Source: a virus
IMG/VR virus record: IMGVR_UViG_3300017605_001164
Span: 1 to 49,893 of that record
DNA: 49,893 nt
Direction: 5' to 3' (one strand)
The notes beneath the pieces are model-generated. The model did no database searches. It worked only from the letters and a program-made list of their open reading frames with translations, and was not told the DNA's origin. The position numbers were made by a program, and so were the translations under genes. Below, in pieces: positions 7,878-16,844 of the stretch. Positions within the stretch are counted from its first letter, which is position 1. Each line of letters starts with the position of its first letter.

Positions 7878-10604
7878 TCATACTCCCACATCGGCGTGCT
7901 GAGCTTGGGGTTGCGGACCAGTAGCGATGAAGTCCGCGGTGACCTGGGTGATGTGGCCGATCTTGACCACCCGGATCGAGCTGGCCACCGGCGCAGCCCA
8001 GACCTCATCAGCGTCACTCGGGGAGACAAGAACCAGTGGGCGGCTCAGCATCATCTGGAGGGACGCCAGGTGATCGACGCTGTCCACCGCGGCGGACAGG
8101 TGCAGGTTGCGGCCGCCGGGCGGGGCGGACGTGATGAACTGCCCCCCGGAGACACCCTGGGCGTAGGTGAACGGCCGGTCCCGGTCCCAGTTGAAAAGGC
8201 CGCCGACCCCGGTCCAGACCGGGTCGCCGAAATTCTGGCTGCGGATCAGGTGCTCATTGAGGTCCCAGGTCAGGCATACATCGCTGCCTTCCATCTGGAC
8301 CCAGTCGCTGACCAGCAGGGACCCGTCCTGCCGGGCCACCGTGCGCACCTCGTAGTAGGAGCAGCAGGGGTCCGGGTGGTAGTCGCAGCTGGATCCGATA
8401 CCGGTGCGCGGGACCGACCAATCGACGTACGAGGTGCACTCGCCGGTCTCCAGCGGCCCGACGATGGCCACGGTTGTCAGCTGCTGTGAGCTGACTATCC
8501 GGGCGGCACTGCTGACTGTCCAGAACTGTCCGACTCCGTCATAAAACCCCTGGGTGCCGGACGGCCAGATGGTGAAGTCCGGGGAGGCGAGGATCGCGCC
8601 GGACCGGCCGTCGCGGATCTGGGCGTAGTAGACCCTCCCCTTGAAGTGGCCCTGAGTGCCGTCCTCGCGCGCGCCGATCTCGTAGTCCTCGACGCTGGCC
8701 GGGTGGTAGATCGAGGTGGTCGGGGTTCCGCTGATCACGTTGCCCAGCTGGATCCAGTTGCCATTCTGGTCCTGGGTCTCGAAGGTGACCGACCACCCAC
8801 CCGCCCCGTTGTTCGTGTCCAGGAAGACCCGGAGCGTGACCGTGCCGAGCGGGTCGACTGGCGGTCGCGCGGTGGAGCGCGCCTCGATCTGATCCACCTG
8901 GTTGCCGGTCGGCGTCCAGGCCAGCACCGGGCGCCCGGCCAAGGCCGGGTCCCCTCCGCCGTCGGCGTCCACGTAGACGAACCAGGACCGTTTGCCGTCG
9001 GTGTTGCCCTGCTTAGAGATCAGGATCTGGTCCCCTGCTGGCCGCCAGTCGTCATCGCGCCGGGCCTGGATGGTGATCTCCAGGTCGGTCGGCCCGGTGG
9101 GGTGCAGGTCCGGGGACCAAACGTAGTTGGCGCCGTCGCCCGAGGTGGAGCTGGCCCGGGCAGTCAGGGTCATCTCGGCTCGGCTGGCCACCGTCCGGTT
9201 GGTGCTGCTAGCTGCGCTGGCCGACAGCGTCATCTCACCGGTGCCGGTGACGGTCCGGTCGTTCAGGCTGTTGCTGTGCGTCTCGCTGGTGCTCAGCGTC
9301 ATCTGAGCGGTGGCCGCAACGGTGCGGTCGGTGGTCTTGGTGGCGCTGGCGTCGAGCGACATGCCGCCGCTGGAGGTCTTCGTGCGATCGGTCGTGTTGG
9401 TCGCGGTGGCGTCGAGCGTCATGCCGCCGGTGCCGGTGACCGGGTGGTCGTTGGATGAGGGGACGAATTCGACCAGGGCCCAGATGGTGCTGATCCGGCG
9501 CGAGGTGGTCTGAGCGACGTTGCCCCGGTACCCGATCTGCATCGAGTCGAGGGTGGTCGGTGTCCAGGCGGTCGAGGTCTGTGGATTGGTGTACGCGGTC
9601 AGCTTGTAGGTGTACGGGGATGCCAGCGCGTGGGTCCGGAAGCCGTTCACGTTGACGGGCAGCGAGGCACTCTCGGTCGTCGTCCCCGATGCCTGGCCCT
9701 TGATCCGGGTGACGATGCTGGCCGTGGTGGCAGCGTTCGATCCCATCCGCTGACCGACCTGAACGAGCGTTACGGTGTCGCTGGATCCGATCCCGGCTGA
9801 CGCTGAACTGTCAACGTTGAAGTCATCGATGGTCGTCGTTCCGGTGACCGTCGTGTTGTTGTACGTGGTGAGGTCGTCCGGCGTGGTCTCGCTGACCCGG
9901 GTGTAGTTGTTGGCCGCCCCCGCTGTGCCGCCGACCGCGGTGGCGAACCCACTGTTGTCGCCCGCGGCATTGGGCTTCAGGTGCACGATCGACCCGGCTC
10001 CGGGCAGGCCGTTCTGGACCGAGCCGCTGTTGTCGTTGACCGCGATGTCGTCGAAATACACGTCGGCCGTGCAGGAGTCGAACAGGCCGAACATCGCCTG
10101 GGTCCCGCCGAACGTGTCGGCGCCGGACAGCGTGCAGGCCGAGACTCCGTCCACGTAGCAGGTGGCCAGGTCGGTGCCGTCGTCATAGTCCAGCTCGATG
10201 CGGTACCACTGACCAGTGCTCAGCGTGATCGTGCTGGCCGTGCCGATCAGCACGCTGTTGGTGCCGCCGATCGCCAGCTTGCCGTCGGTCCGCAGGCGCA
10301 CTCCGTAGCCGAACGGGGAGGTATCGATCCAGCCCATCAGCATCGTGTTCGCCGACGGCAGGGTGGCGATGTAGACGTAGGCCCGCAGGTAGACGTGAGC
10401 ACTGGTGGTCGTGCCGGTCATCAGCGAGTGGCGCAGGTAGGCGCTCGCCGCGGTGGGGTTGCAGCGCAGCGACGCAGCACCGGTGCGCTTGGTCGTCGTG
10501 TTGATCGACGGGGAGCCAACCGTGGTCTCCCACTCCCCAACACTGCCGCCACCCGCCGATCCGACGGTTTGCAGCTCGAAACCACTGGACCACAAGCGGG
10601 CCAC
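7878..10604 (-). CDS. Minor tail protein with lectin-like (LamG/concanavalin) domains
   Basis: 908 residues. The first ~190 form a jelly-roll lectin pattern (GQWYRIELDYDDG, ADVYFDDIAVND). A linker leads to five degenerate ~21-residue repeats near residues 390-500, built on GTGGMTLDATATNTTDR. A second lectin-like domain follows (GHFKGRVYYAQIRDG), and then a Cys-rich C-terminal part (SSCDYHPDPCCSYYEV). Such proteins bind carbohydrate at the cell wall. The repeat block probably acts as a spacer and may vary in length between relatives. An operator-like site lies at 9797-9814. Confidence 0.75.
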   Translation of the reverse strand: MARLWSSGFELQTVGSAGGGSVGEWETTVGSPSINTTTKRTGAASLRCNPTAASAYLRHSLMTGTTTSAHVYLRAYVYIATLPSANTMLMGWIDTSPFGYGVRLRTDGKLAIGGTNSVLIGTASTITLSTGQWYRIELDYDDGTDLATCYVDGVSACTLSGADTFGGTQAMFGLFDSCTADVYFDDIAVNDNSGSVQNGLPGAGSIVHLKPNAAGDNSGFATAVGGTAGAANNYTRVSETTPDDLTTYNNTTVTGTTTIDDFNVDSSASAGIGSSDTVTLVQVGQRMGSNAATTASIVTRIKGQASGTTTESASLPVNVNGFRTHALASPYTYKLTAYTNPQTSTAWTPTTLDSMQIGYRGNVAQTTSRRISTIWALVEFVPSSNDHPVTGTGGMTLDATATNTTDRTKTSSGGMSLDASATKTTDRTVAATAQMTLSTSETHSNSLNDRTVTGTGEMTLSASAASSTNRTVASRAEMTLTARASSTSGDGANYVWSPDLHPTGPTDLEITIQARRDDDWRPAGDQILISKQGNTDGKRSWFVYVDADGGGDPALAGRPVLAWTPTGNQVDQIEARSTARPPVDPLGTVTLRVFLDTNNGAGGWSVTFETQDQNGNWIQLGNVISGTPTTSIYHPASVEDYEIGAREDGTQGHFKGRVYYAQIRDGRSGAILASPDFTIWPSGTQGFYDGVGQFWTVSSAARIVSSQQLTTVAIVGPLETGECTSYVDWSVPRTGIGSSCDYHPDPCCSYYEVRTVARQDGSLLVSDWVQMEGSDVCLTWDLNEHLIRSQNFGDPVWTGVGGLFNWDRDRPFTYAQGVSGGQFITSAPPGGRNLHLSAAVDSVDHLASLQMMLSRPLVLVSPSDADEVWAAPVASSIRVVKIGHITQVTADFIATGPQPQAQHADVGV
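9797..9814. promoter_or_regulatory. Palindromic operator-like site 4
   Basis: CTGAC-N8-GTCAA (a full TTGAC half on the minus strand), inside the lectin-like tail gene. Confidence 0.5.
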
Positions 10605-10615
10605 GGTCTACCTCC

Positions 10616-10852
10616 TTACGGCTCTTCAGGGAAGGGGTATTCGGCCTCTTCTAGATTGACCTGCTTGCAATTGGCCCACACGACACGATTGTCTTCCGAC
10701 AATCCGGCCAAGATCTGCCTGACTACGTCCCCGCTGGTCTGGCCGTTGTCCCCGCAAATCAGAATGTTCGTTCCGCCTTCAGGGAGTGAAAGCTGGATCC
10801 GAAAAGCTGGGTAGTGGTAAAGGAGGTTTGACTCCTCGTCAAACAATGGCAT
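10616..10852 (-). CDS. Small acidic protein, unknown, low GC
   Basis: 78 residues (MPLFDEESNLLYHYPAF...) from the ATG at 10852. The gene is clearly poorer in GC (about half, by eye) than its neighbours and uses A/T third positions freely, including its upstream CTAACCAGAAAGGG stretch. This suggests recent transfer into the tail operon. No known domain is recognised; the C-terminus is Glu/Pro-rich. It lies between two minor tail genes on the same strand with short gaps. Confidence 0.7.
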   Translation of the reverse strand: MPLFDEESNLLYHYPAFRIQLSLPEGGTNILICGDNGQTSGDVVRQILAGLSEDNRVVWANCKQVNLEEAEYPFPEEP

Positions 10853-10869
10853 TCTTTTACCCTTTCTGG

Positions 10870-11211
10870 TTAGTCGGCGTCGAGCGTGGCGGTCAGCTTC
10901 AGGTTGCCCGCCGAGCCGAACACCTCGGACGCGCTCAGCGCGAACCCGCCGTAGAACGTGCCGCCGCTGACCGCGGTCCAAAGACCCCAGTGCGTGACCG
11001 TGGTCCCGGCCGGGATCGGGATGGTGACCTCGGTGCCCGTGGTGTCGCCGGAAGTGGTGCTGCCCCAGGTGGTCGCCTGGCGCGCGTACGAGCCGCCGAC
11101 CACCTCGTTGGAGCCGGAGCTGTTGGACAGCACGGTGTGCGCCGACAGGTAGACCGCGGCGCCCTTGACAGCGTTGATCGCCGTGTTGAGGGCGGTATCG
11201 GTGAAGGCCAT
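10870..11211 (-). CDS. Minor tail protein / tail fibre component
   Basis: 113 residues, beginning MAFTDTALNTAINAVKG, rich in Gly, Ser and Thr. The pattern GTEVTIPIPAGTTVTHWGLWTA...GGFALS is typical of short fibre or fibre-base proteins found beside the tail tip of actinophages. AAGGAG lies at a good distance from the ATG. No enzyme motif. The role follows from fold pattern and position. Confidence 0.65.
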   Translation of the reverse strand: MAFTDTALNTAINAVKGAAVYLSAHTVLSNSSGSNEVVGGSYARQATTWGSTTSGDTTGTEVTIPIPAGTTVTHWGLWTAVSGGTFYGGFALSASEVFGSAGNLKLTATLDAD

Positions 11212-11230
11212 GATTCTTGCTCCTTAAGTG

Positions 11231-12145
11231 TCAAGCTCCCGGCAGGTCCAGGTACCCGCCGTACGCACAGTCGGCCCGCCGGATCTCGACCCACACCTGA
11301 TCATTGTCAAAGTCCTCGGCGTCCGGCGCGCACACCTCGATCTCGTAGAACGGGGTGGCGGGCACCTGGTTGACCACCGGCGCGTCCGGCGGGGGCACGG
11401 TGCCGACGGCCACGATGAAGGCGAGAGTCTCCTCCTCGCTGCCGTACGAGATGCTGCCGCTCAACGTGGTCCAGATCAGCATGTGCGCCACGTAGGAGCC
11501 ATTGCTCAGTGCCACGGTCTGCCGGTCGGCCGGGGAGCCACTGACCACGCCGGTGTCCCAGACGATCGCCCCGTCCTGGGTCACCCAATAGCGGTACTGC
11601 CGGGTCGGCAGGCCGTCCAGGTCGATGGCGCTGGGGTGCAGCGTCGGCGCAGCCGTGTCGCTGACCGTGGTGGTCGAGGCGCCCGAGCCGTCCAGCACCT
11701 GCGGGGTGAACTCGGGTGGCAGCCGGGAGTCCACGTCGAGGTACAGCTCTTCGATCCGGACCCCGGTGCTCTGCCCGTCCACGTAGGCGGACAGGATCGT
11801 GGCCCCGTCGATCGGCGCACCGAAGCCCCAGGACCCGGTGACCGTCGTGGGCGACGCGGGGAAGGCCGTCGAGGCACCGGCGATCAGGCTGCCGCTGGCC
11901 AGTCGCACCGCCCACCAGGCGCTGCCGTCCTCCCCGCGGGCGCGCAGGCGCACCTGGTGACGGCGCTCGCCGACCGGCGGTGAGTCCACCGGCGTAGCCA
12001 GGATCATCGGCGAGCCGGACCCGCCCCAGGTCGCATACGTGCTGTCGTTGTCGTCCGAGGTCACCCCGTGCAGGGTTCCGGTGCTCGGGGTCCATCCCGC
12101 TCCCGAACTGGTGGCGCTCGGCCGGAGAGTCGTAATCGTCGCCAT
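11231..12145 (-). CDS. Minor tail protein
   Basis: 304 residues. Most of its length parallels the N-terminal third of the 930-residue collar fibre: the TLHGVTSDDNDSTY opening, PPEFTPQVLDGSGAS, and DLDGLP followed by a beta-sandwich. The match suggests both use the same docking fold on the tail tip, with this copy lacking the collar domains. The start is ATG at 12145, two bases after the tape-measure stop. Confidence 0.7.
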   Translation of the reverse strand: MATITTLRPSATSSGAGWTPSTGTLHGVTSDDNDSTYATWGGSGSPMILATPVDSPPVGERRHQVRLRARGEDGSAWWAVRLASGSLIAGASTAFPASPTTVTGSWGFGAPIDGATILSAYVDGQSTGVRIEELYLDVDSRLPPEFTPQVLDGSGASTTTVSDTAAPTLHPSAIDLDGLPTRQYRYWVTQDGAIVWDTGVVSGSPADRQTVALSNGSYVAHMLIWTTLSGSISYGSEEETLAFIVAVGTVPPPDAPVVNQVPATPFYEIEVCAPDAEDFDNDQVWVEIRRADCAYGGYLDLPGA

Positions 12146-12147
12146 CG

Positions 12148-14967
12148 TCAGCCCTGCGCATTCGCGAGCGCTTCGAGGATCGCTTCGGCCGCTTCCTGCC
12201 CAGCCGCCGCGCCACCGCCCTGGATCACGATGGCTCCCGGCGCGATGCTGAGGTTGACGCTGCGGCCCGGGCTGGCCATGCTCGCGCCGTCCCCGCCACG
12301 AACCCCGCCAGCGGGGAAGCTCAGGCCGCCGATGTCGCCCGCGGCCGCCGCCACTTCCCGGCCCAGGGCATTGCGCCGCTCGGAGACACCCTTGGCGATG
12401 CTCTCCATCATGTGCTGGCCGGAGTACCGCAGGTCACCGCTGCCCGAGAGCGGGCCGATCTTGGCCGGGCTGAACGGCCAGTGGTCCCTCACGAATCCGG
12501 CCGCGTTGCTGATCGTGGCGCTTAGCGCGCCGAGCTTGGACTTGATGCCGTCGATCAGACCCTGGATGATCTTGGCGCCTGCGCTGGTCAGCCAGGAACC
12601 GGCCGACGAGAAGGCGCCGGTGATCGCGCTCTTGATCGACCCGATCGCGCTCTTGGCCCTGCCCACCCCGGCCGAGATCAGGGAGGAAGCAAACCCGACC
12701 ATCAGCTTGACTGCGGCCGCCGCGAGGCTGCCCGCCACCTGGAGCACGCCCATCACCATCGCCGCGTTGATCCGGGCGATCGCCGACAGGATCGACGGCA
12801 GGGCCCGGACCAGAGCCATGGCGAGCGCGGCCATCAGCGTGTTGGCCGCGCTGATCAGCTGGGGAGCGTTGGCGATCAGCGCGTCCACCAGCTTGGGGAT
12901 CAACGTGCTGGCTGCGAACTCGGTGATCTTGGTGGAGGCGTTGATCAGGCCGGTGACGATCGTAACGATCATCTCGATACCGGATTGGATCAGGCCGGGG
13001 TTGTTCTGAATGAACGAAGTCAATTGCGGGATCAGCGTTCCGCTGATGAACGTGCTGATGACCCCGATATTCTGGACCATTCCGTCGGTCAGTTTCTGGA
13101 GAATGGTCAGACCGGCCGCAATGAACTGCGGGGCATTCTGGAACAGCTGGGTAATAGCCGGAATGATCACCGTGGAAAGCGTGGTGATGATCGTCCCGAT
13201 ATTGTTGACCATCCCCTGCATGATCTGCTGGATGGCGTTGACCCCGGCCTGGAGCAGCTGTGGCCCCTGGGTCGTCAGCGTGCCCAGGATGGCCGGGATC
13301 ACCTCCCCCTGGATCGCGGCCACCAGTTGGGGCATGGCCTGACCGATGCCCTGGATGATGGCGACCAGCAAGTTGCTGCCCAGCAGGATCAGCTGCGGGA
13401 TCGCGTTCAGCAGCGCCATGATGATCTGTGGGATCGCCTGCACCAGTGCGGTGGCGACCGTCGGCAACGCGGTCAGGATCCCGGTGATCAGACCCTGGAT
13501 CAGTTGCAGGCCTGCCGAGATCACCTGCGGGATCAGGTTGATCACCCCGGTGACCAGGGTGGTGATGATCTGCACCACGGCCGGGATCAGCGTAGGCAGC
13601 GCGTTGACGATGCCGTCGGCCAGCGCGTTGACCAGGGCGCCCGCAGCCTCGACGATCCGGGGCGCGGCAGAGACCAGCGCGTTGACCAGCTTGGTGACCA
13701 GGTCGACGATGCCCGCGACGATCTGGGGGACCAGCGATGGCAGCGCGTCGGCCAGGCCCATGGCCATCTGGATGACAGCGTCGGTGACCTGCGACCGGAA
13801 CGCGATGATCCGGTCGATGATGGTCGGCAGGTTGGCCGCCAGGTACATCAATCCCTGGGTCACCAGGTTCTGGATCATGTCGATCCCGAACTGGAATGCC
13901 TCTCCCCAGGAGTCGAATCCGGTAATGAAGTTCTTGACCGCGATGTAGGAGTTGGTCAGCCAGCCGATGAACTCACCCAGCCACCGGATTACCTGGCCGA
14001 TACCTTTGATGAAGTCCTGGAAAAAGATCGTTGCTGCTGGCCCGCTGGCCGCGATGTTGCCGAAGAAATTACCGATCGACTGACCGAGACCGGGAAGGAC
14101 GTCCGCCATCCCGCGCAGGAACGGGTCGGCCGCCCGGATCAGATCCCGGAACCCGGGCAGCGTGTTCTTGACCAGGCCCGCCAGCCCGGTGGCGAACGGC
14201 TCGATGGCGGGCGCTACGTCCTTGAACGCGCCCTTGATGTCCGGGCCGATCTCCAGCACCAGGTCGCGGAAGATCCCCAGCGAGTTGATCAGCGGTTGCA
14301 GGATCGGCTGGGCCGCATCGCGGAACGTGCTCTTGGCCGTGTCAGCCAGCTGCTTGGCCGCCGCCTTCAGGCCCGGCTCTTCCTTCAGCAGCATGGCGCC
14401 GAACCCGATGAACCCGAGCCCGCCACCGGCCAGCACCGAGGCGGCGATCAGGCCGCCGATCGCCGGGCCGACCACGGCGGCCAGGCCCGCAGCGATTCCG
14501 AGCCCGGCCGTGACCAGCGCGGGCGTGATTAGTTTGGGCAGGATCTTCAGGCCCGCGCCCAGGGCGTTGGCGAACAGCGTGGCTGAGTCGGTGCCGGTCC
14601 GGCCGAACAGCCCGGCCAGGAACCGCCGGATGCCGTTGCCGTCGGTGTCCTTCTTGATCGCCCGGCTGAAGCCCTTGCCCGCCGAGCGCCCGGCCGCTTC
14701 GCCTGCTTCCTTGCCCGCCTTATCGAAATCCTTGACGAACTTGCCCTGTGCGTCACGCAGCTTGCCGTCAGCGCCGCGCCTGACGCCCTCCCCCAGCTGC
14801 TCGCCCGCTTCCTCACCGGCCTTGCGCGCGCCGTCCTTGTCGACAGGGATCTCGACCGGGTCAATATCCATATCGGACAGAGCGGCATTGAGGTCCCGCT
14901 TGGTCTGGCGGGCAAAGTTCCGGACGTCGCCGGTGACCTCTACGCGGGCGGAGCCGACATCTGTCAC
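12148..14967 (-). CDS. Tape measure protein
   Basis: 939 residues, the second longest product here, as expected for the ruler that sets tail length. The N-terminus is charged and helical (KRDLNAALSDMDIDPVEIPVDKDG). Hydrophobic membrane-like segments lie near residues 145-185. The middle is a long series of amphipathic repeats (ALPTLIPAVVQIITTLVTGVINLIPQ type). The C-terminus is Gly/Ala-rich. The start is GTG at 14967, six bases below a TAGGCT hexamer, and has no ribosome site, so the mRNA may be leaderless. Confidence 0.92.
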   Translation of the reverse strand: MTDVGSARVEVTGDVRNFARQTKRDLNAALSDMDIDPVEIPVDKDGARKAGEEAGEQLGEGVRRGADGKLRDAQGKFVKDFDKAGKEAGEAAGRSAGKGFSRAIKKDTDGNGIRRFLAGLFGRTGTDSATLFANALGAGLKILPKLITPALVTAGLGIAAGLAAVVGPAIGGLIAASVLAGGGLGFIGFGAMLLKEEPGLKAAAKQLADTAKSTFRDAAQPILQPLINSLGIFRDLVLEIGPDIKGAFKDVAPAIEPFATGLAGLVKNTLPGFRDLIRAADPFLRGMADVLPGLGQSIGNFFGNIAASGPAATIFFQDFIKGIGQVIRWLGEFIGWLTNSYIAVKNFITGFDSWGEAFQFGIDMIQNLVTQGLMYLAANLPTIIDRIIAFRSQVTDAVIQMAMGLADALPSLVPQIVAGIVDLVTKLVNALVSAAPRIVEAAGALVNALADGIVNALPTLIPAVVQIITTLVTGVINLIPQVISAGLQLIQGLITGILTALPTVATALVQAIPQIIMALLNAIPQLILLGSNLLVAIIQGIGQAMPQLVAAIQGEVIPAILGTLTTQGPQLLQAGVNAIQQIMQGMVNNIGTIITTLSTVIIPAITQLFQNAPQFIAAGLTILQKLTDGMVQNIGVISTFISGTLIPQLTSFIQNNPGLIQSGIEMIVTIVTGLINASTKITEFAASTLIPKLVDALIANAPQLISAANTLMAALAMALVRALPSILSAIARINAAMVMGVLQVAGSLAAAAVKLMVGFASSLISAGVGRAKSAIGSIKSAITGAFSSAGSWLTSAGAKIIQGLIDGIKSKLGALSATISNAAGFVRDHWPFSPAKIGPLSGSGDLRYSGQHMMESIAKGVSERRNALGREVAAAAGDIGGLSFPAGGVRGGDGASMASPGRSVNLSIAPGAIVIQGGGAAAGQEAAEAILEALANAQG

Positions 14968-14973
14968 GTGACC

Positions 14974-15033
14974 AGCCTAGATGGCCGCCGGGCGTCACGG
15001 TAACTCTGGGCGGGGGGACATCTCGCGTAGGCT
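14974..15033. promoter_or_regulatory. Divergent leaderless promoter pair
   Basis: Two TAGGCT -10 hexamers face outward: 14974-14979 on the minus strand and 15028-15033 on the plus strand. Each lies exactly six bases before a start codon (GTG 14967 and ATG 15040). No clear -35 is seen for either. Confidence 0.55.
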
Positions 15034-15039
15034 GGCCGG

Positions 15040-15510
15040 ATGAACGTCTCAGATGCCCAGCTGGCGAACATCGGGGACACGGTGGTCCTGGACGACCCCT
15101 CGTTCCCCTACCGGGTCCAGGTGCGTCTGTCTGGCGATGCCGACCGGCCCGCGGTAACGGAGCTGATCGTCCGGTCCCGCTCGGGCGACCCGATCACCTC
15201 GGCCGTGCTGGCCCAACTGCCGGTGCGGCAGATCGCCGGTGTGGCGGCCAGCGCCATGGCCGGGGAGGCTGAAGCGCAATACCGGATGCTCGCGCGCCCG
15301 CGCCCGCACGGGGTCCGCAGCTGGCCGGACGACCACTTCTATCGGGTTGCCCGGGTCGCTAGCTGGGCCCGGCAGATTGGCCGGGCCGGGGGCGCTGCCG
15401 GGGCCGTGTCCGAGTTCTGGAACGTGCACCACCGGACAGCGCGGCGATGGATTTCTCAGGCACCGGGGCTGGGGCCGGGCGCGGCCCGGCCATCGTCTCG
15501 AACTCCGTGA
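15040..15510 (+). CDS. Putative helix-turn-helix DNA-binding protein (moron)
   Basis: 156 residues on the strand opposite to the tail operon. Residues ~95-140 (DDHFYRVARVASWA...AVSEFWNVHHRTARRWIS) match the actinobacterial pattern of a helix-turn-helix that ends in TARRWI, often found in small DNA-binding proteins. The first ~85 residues are a beta-rich unknown domain. The ATG follows a TAGGCT box by six bases, so the gene is probably leaderless and expressed on its own. Its last ~150 bp overlap the 3' end of the oppositely oriented chaperone gene. A regulatory role is inferred. Confidence 0.65.
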   Translation: MNVSDAQLANIGDTVVLDDPSFPYRVQVRLSGDADRPAVTELIVRSRSGDPITSAVLAQLPVRQIAGVAASAMAGEAEAQYRMLARPRPHGVRSWPDDHFYRVARVASWARQIGRAGGAAGAVSEFWNVHHRTARRWISQAPGLGPGAARPSSRTP

Positions 15511-16006
15511 CGACCCGTTCCGATGGGACCTTGGCCTTCCCCGGGGTGCTCAGGCTTTCGTTCTCCAGCAGCGCCAGGAACTTGGTCTGGCCGTCCTTGT
15601 CCATCCCCTCCATGGCCACCAGGTAAATCGCATCCAGGGCAGCGCCGATCGGCATGATGTCCCAGCGAAATCCGCTGCGGGCCAGGTGACCGCCGATAGC
15701 GTCCCAGCGGTGGTTTGCGATCGCGACCAGGACCAGCGCGGCGTGCATGGACCGACCGGTGACCTCCCCAATCACCTCGATCAGGACGTCCTCCAGGTCC
15801 TGGATGCTGGCCGTGCCGTCCAGCAACATCGCGCTGAGCGGGTCGTCCGGTCCTGACTTCAAGAAGTCAACCAGGTGAGCGCCGGAGGGGTCGGTCAGCA
15901 CCGGCCACCAGTCGGCCGCGGGCATGGCCGGGATCTCGAACTCCCGGCCACCCAGCGCCACTGTGACGGCCCAGCACCGCATCGAGGCGAGTGGGTCGAC
16001 ATCCAT
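15359..16006 (-). CDS. Tail assembly chaperone-like protein
   Basis: 215 residues. The opening DPLASMRCWAVTVALGGREFEIPAMPAADWWPVL and the mid phrase GFRWDIMPIGAALDAIYL are the pattern of the actinophage protein encoded just before the tape measure and taken as a tail assembly chaperone. The C-terminus is Arg/Pro-rich and low in complexity, and lies in the part that overlaps the convergent HTH gene. The ATG overlaps the upstream stop (TGATG). No slippery heptamer joins it to the other chaperone gene, which is two genes away. Confidence 0.7.
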   Translation of the reverse strand: MDVDPLASMRCWAVTVALGGREFEIPAMPAADWWPVLTDPSGAHLVDFLKSGPDDPLSAMLLDGTASIQDLEDVLIEVIGEVTGRSMHAALVLVAIANHRWDAIGGHLARSGFRWDIMPIGAALDAIYLVAMEGMDKDGQTKFLALLENESLSTPGKAKVPSERVVTEFETMAGPRPAPAPVPEKSIAALSGGARSRTRTRPRQRPRPGQSAGPS

Positions 16007-16446
16007 CAGAACACCGGGTCGTCAGCCAGCAGACGCGCCAGTTCGAGCATCCGGGCCACCGAGTCGTCCGGGGTGGAACCGTCCCACTTGGGTGCGTGCT
16101 CCCGCTCAGGAACCGCTCGGAAGTCCTCCCAGTGCTCCATCTCGTAGTGGTACGTGACCGGGCCGTTGGGGAAGACGATGCCGACGATGAAGTACCCGGG
16201 GAACATCGGGCCGTCGTCCGGGTGATGTGCCTTGCTGCGCCACGAGTCACCCGCGGTAGCAGCGGCCGCTGCCAGCACCGCGGTCAGCGCCCGGCGATGC
16301 GCATACAGCTCGCCGAACGTGTGGTGGCCATCGCTGACCTCATCAGGGTTGACCGCTACCTCCGCCACCCCGAAGTGCGTCCCGTGCTGGATGCACCCGT
16401 ATACGGTGGCTCCCGCTTCCTCGCACGTCTCCAGCACCCGGCTCAC
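16006..16446 (-). CDS. Conserved phage protein, unknown function
   Basis: 146 residues from a GTG at 16446 that overlaps the previous stop (GTGA). The phrases GELYAHRRAL, SWRSKAHH, GYFIVGIVFPNGPVTYHYEMEHWEDF and WDGSTPDDSVARMLELARLL belong to a protein type seen in many unrelated phages, usually outside the structural genes. A small mixed alpha/beta fold is likely. Its position between two chaperone genes is odd and suggests an insertion. Confidence 0.7.
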   Translation of the reverse strand: MSRVLETCEEAGATVYGCIQHGTHFGVAEVAVNPDEVSDGHHTFGELYAHRRALTAVLAAAAATAGDSWRSKAHHPDDGPMFPGYFIVGIVFPNGPVTYHYEMEHWEDFRAVPEREHAPKWDGSTPDDSVARMLELARLLADDPVF

Positions 16447-16844
16447 GATTCGGCCTGCTTCCCGAACGCCGGGCCCTTGAGGTCCGGGTGATTGGGGAGG
16501 CTGAACGCCGGGGGCTTGACGACCTCCTGCGGCCGGGGCACGGACCCGGCCCGGCCGGTGTCGCTGCGGATACCCGCACGGACCGCCCAGTCTTTGGCGT
16601 CGGTCAGGGTCTTCAGCGTGTGGGTCAGCTCGGGCACATCCTTGATCGAGTTGATCACCTCGACCGCGGCTACGTAGAACGGTCTGGCGTAGTTCTGGAG
16701 CGCCTCGGGGAGGTGAGCGAAAGTCAGCCACTGGAGGGCGTCACGCACCGCCTGGTGCCGCCCGGTGGTGATCACCTGGGCATGCTCCCGGGTGCCGACC
16801 ACAGTCGAGGGGTCCTGGCCCCGGCCCAGATATTCCATGGTCAC
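16443..16844 (-). CDS. Conserved phage protein, unknown function
   Basis: 133 residues, GTG at 16844 overlapping the chaperone stop; ATG 16838 is an alternative. The centre (LQWLTFAHLPEALQNYARPFY and LKTLTDAKDWAVRAGI) matches a helical protein family common in phages and often found with the WDGSTPDD-type neighbour. The C-terminal 35 residues are Pro-rich and may be disordered. No catalytic residues are evident. It is probably not structural despite its location. Confidence 0.7.
   Translation of the reverse strand: MTMEYLGRGQDPSTVVGTREHAQVITTGRHQAVRDALQWLTFAHLPEALQNYARPFYVAAVEVINSIKDVPELTHTLKTLTDAKDWAVRAGIRSDTGRAGSVPRPQEVVKPPAFSLPNHPDLKGPAFGKQAES

Noticed and set aside
12985-14532. A 515-codon plus-strand open frame opposite the tape measure
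   Set aside because: Asp/Arg/Gln-rich repeats simply mirror the tape measure repeats.
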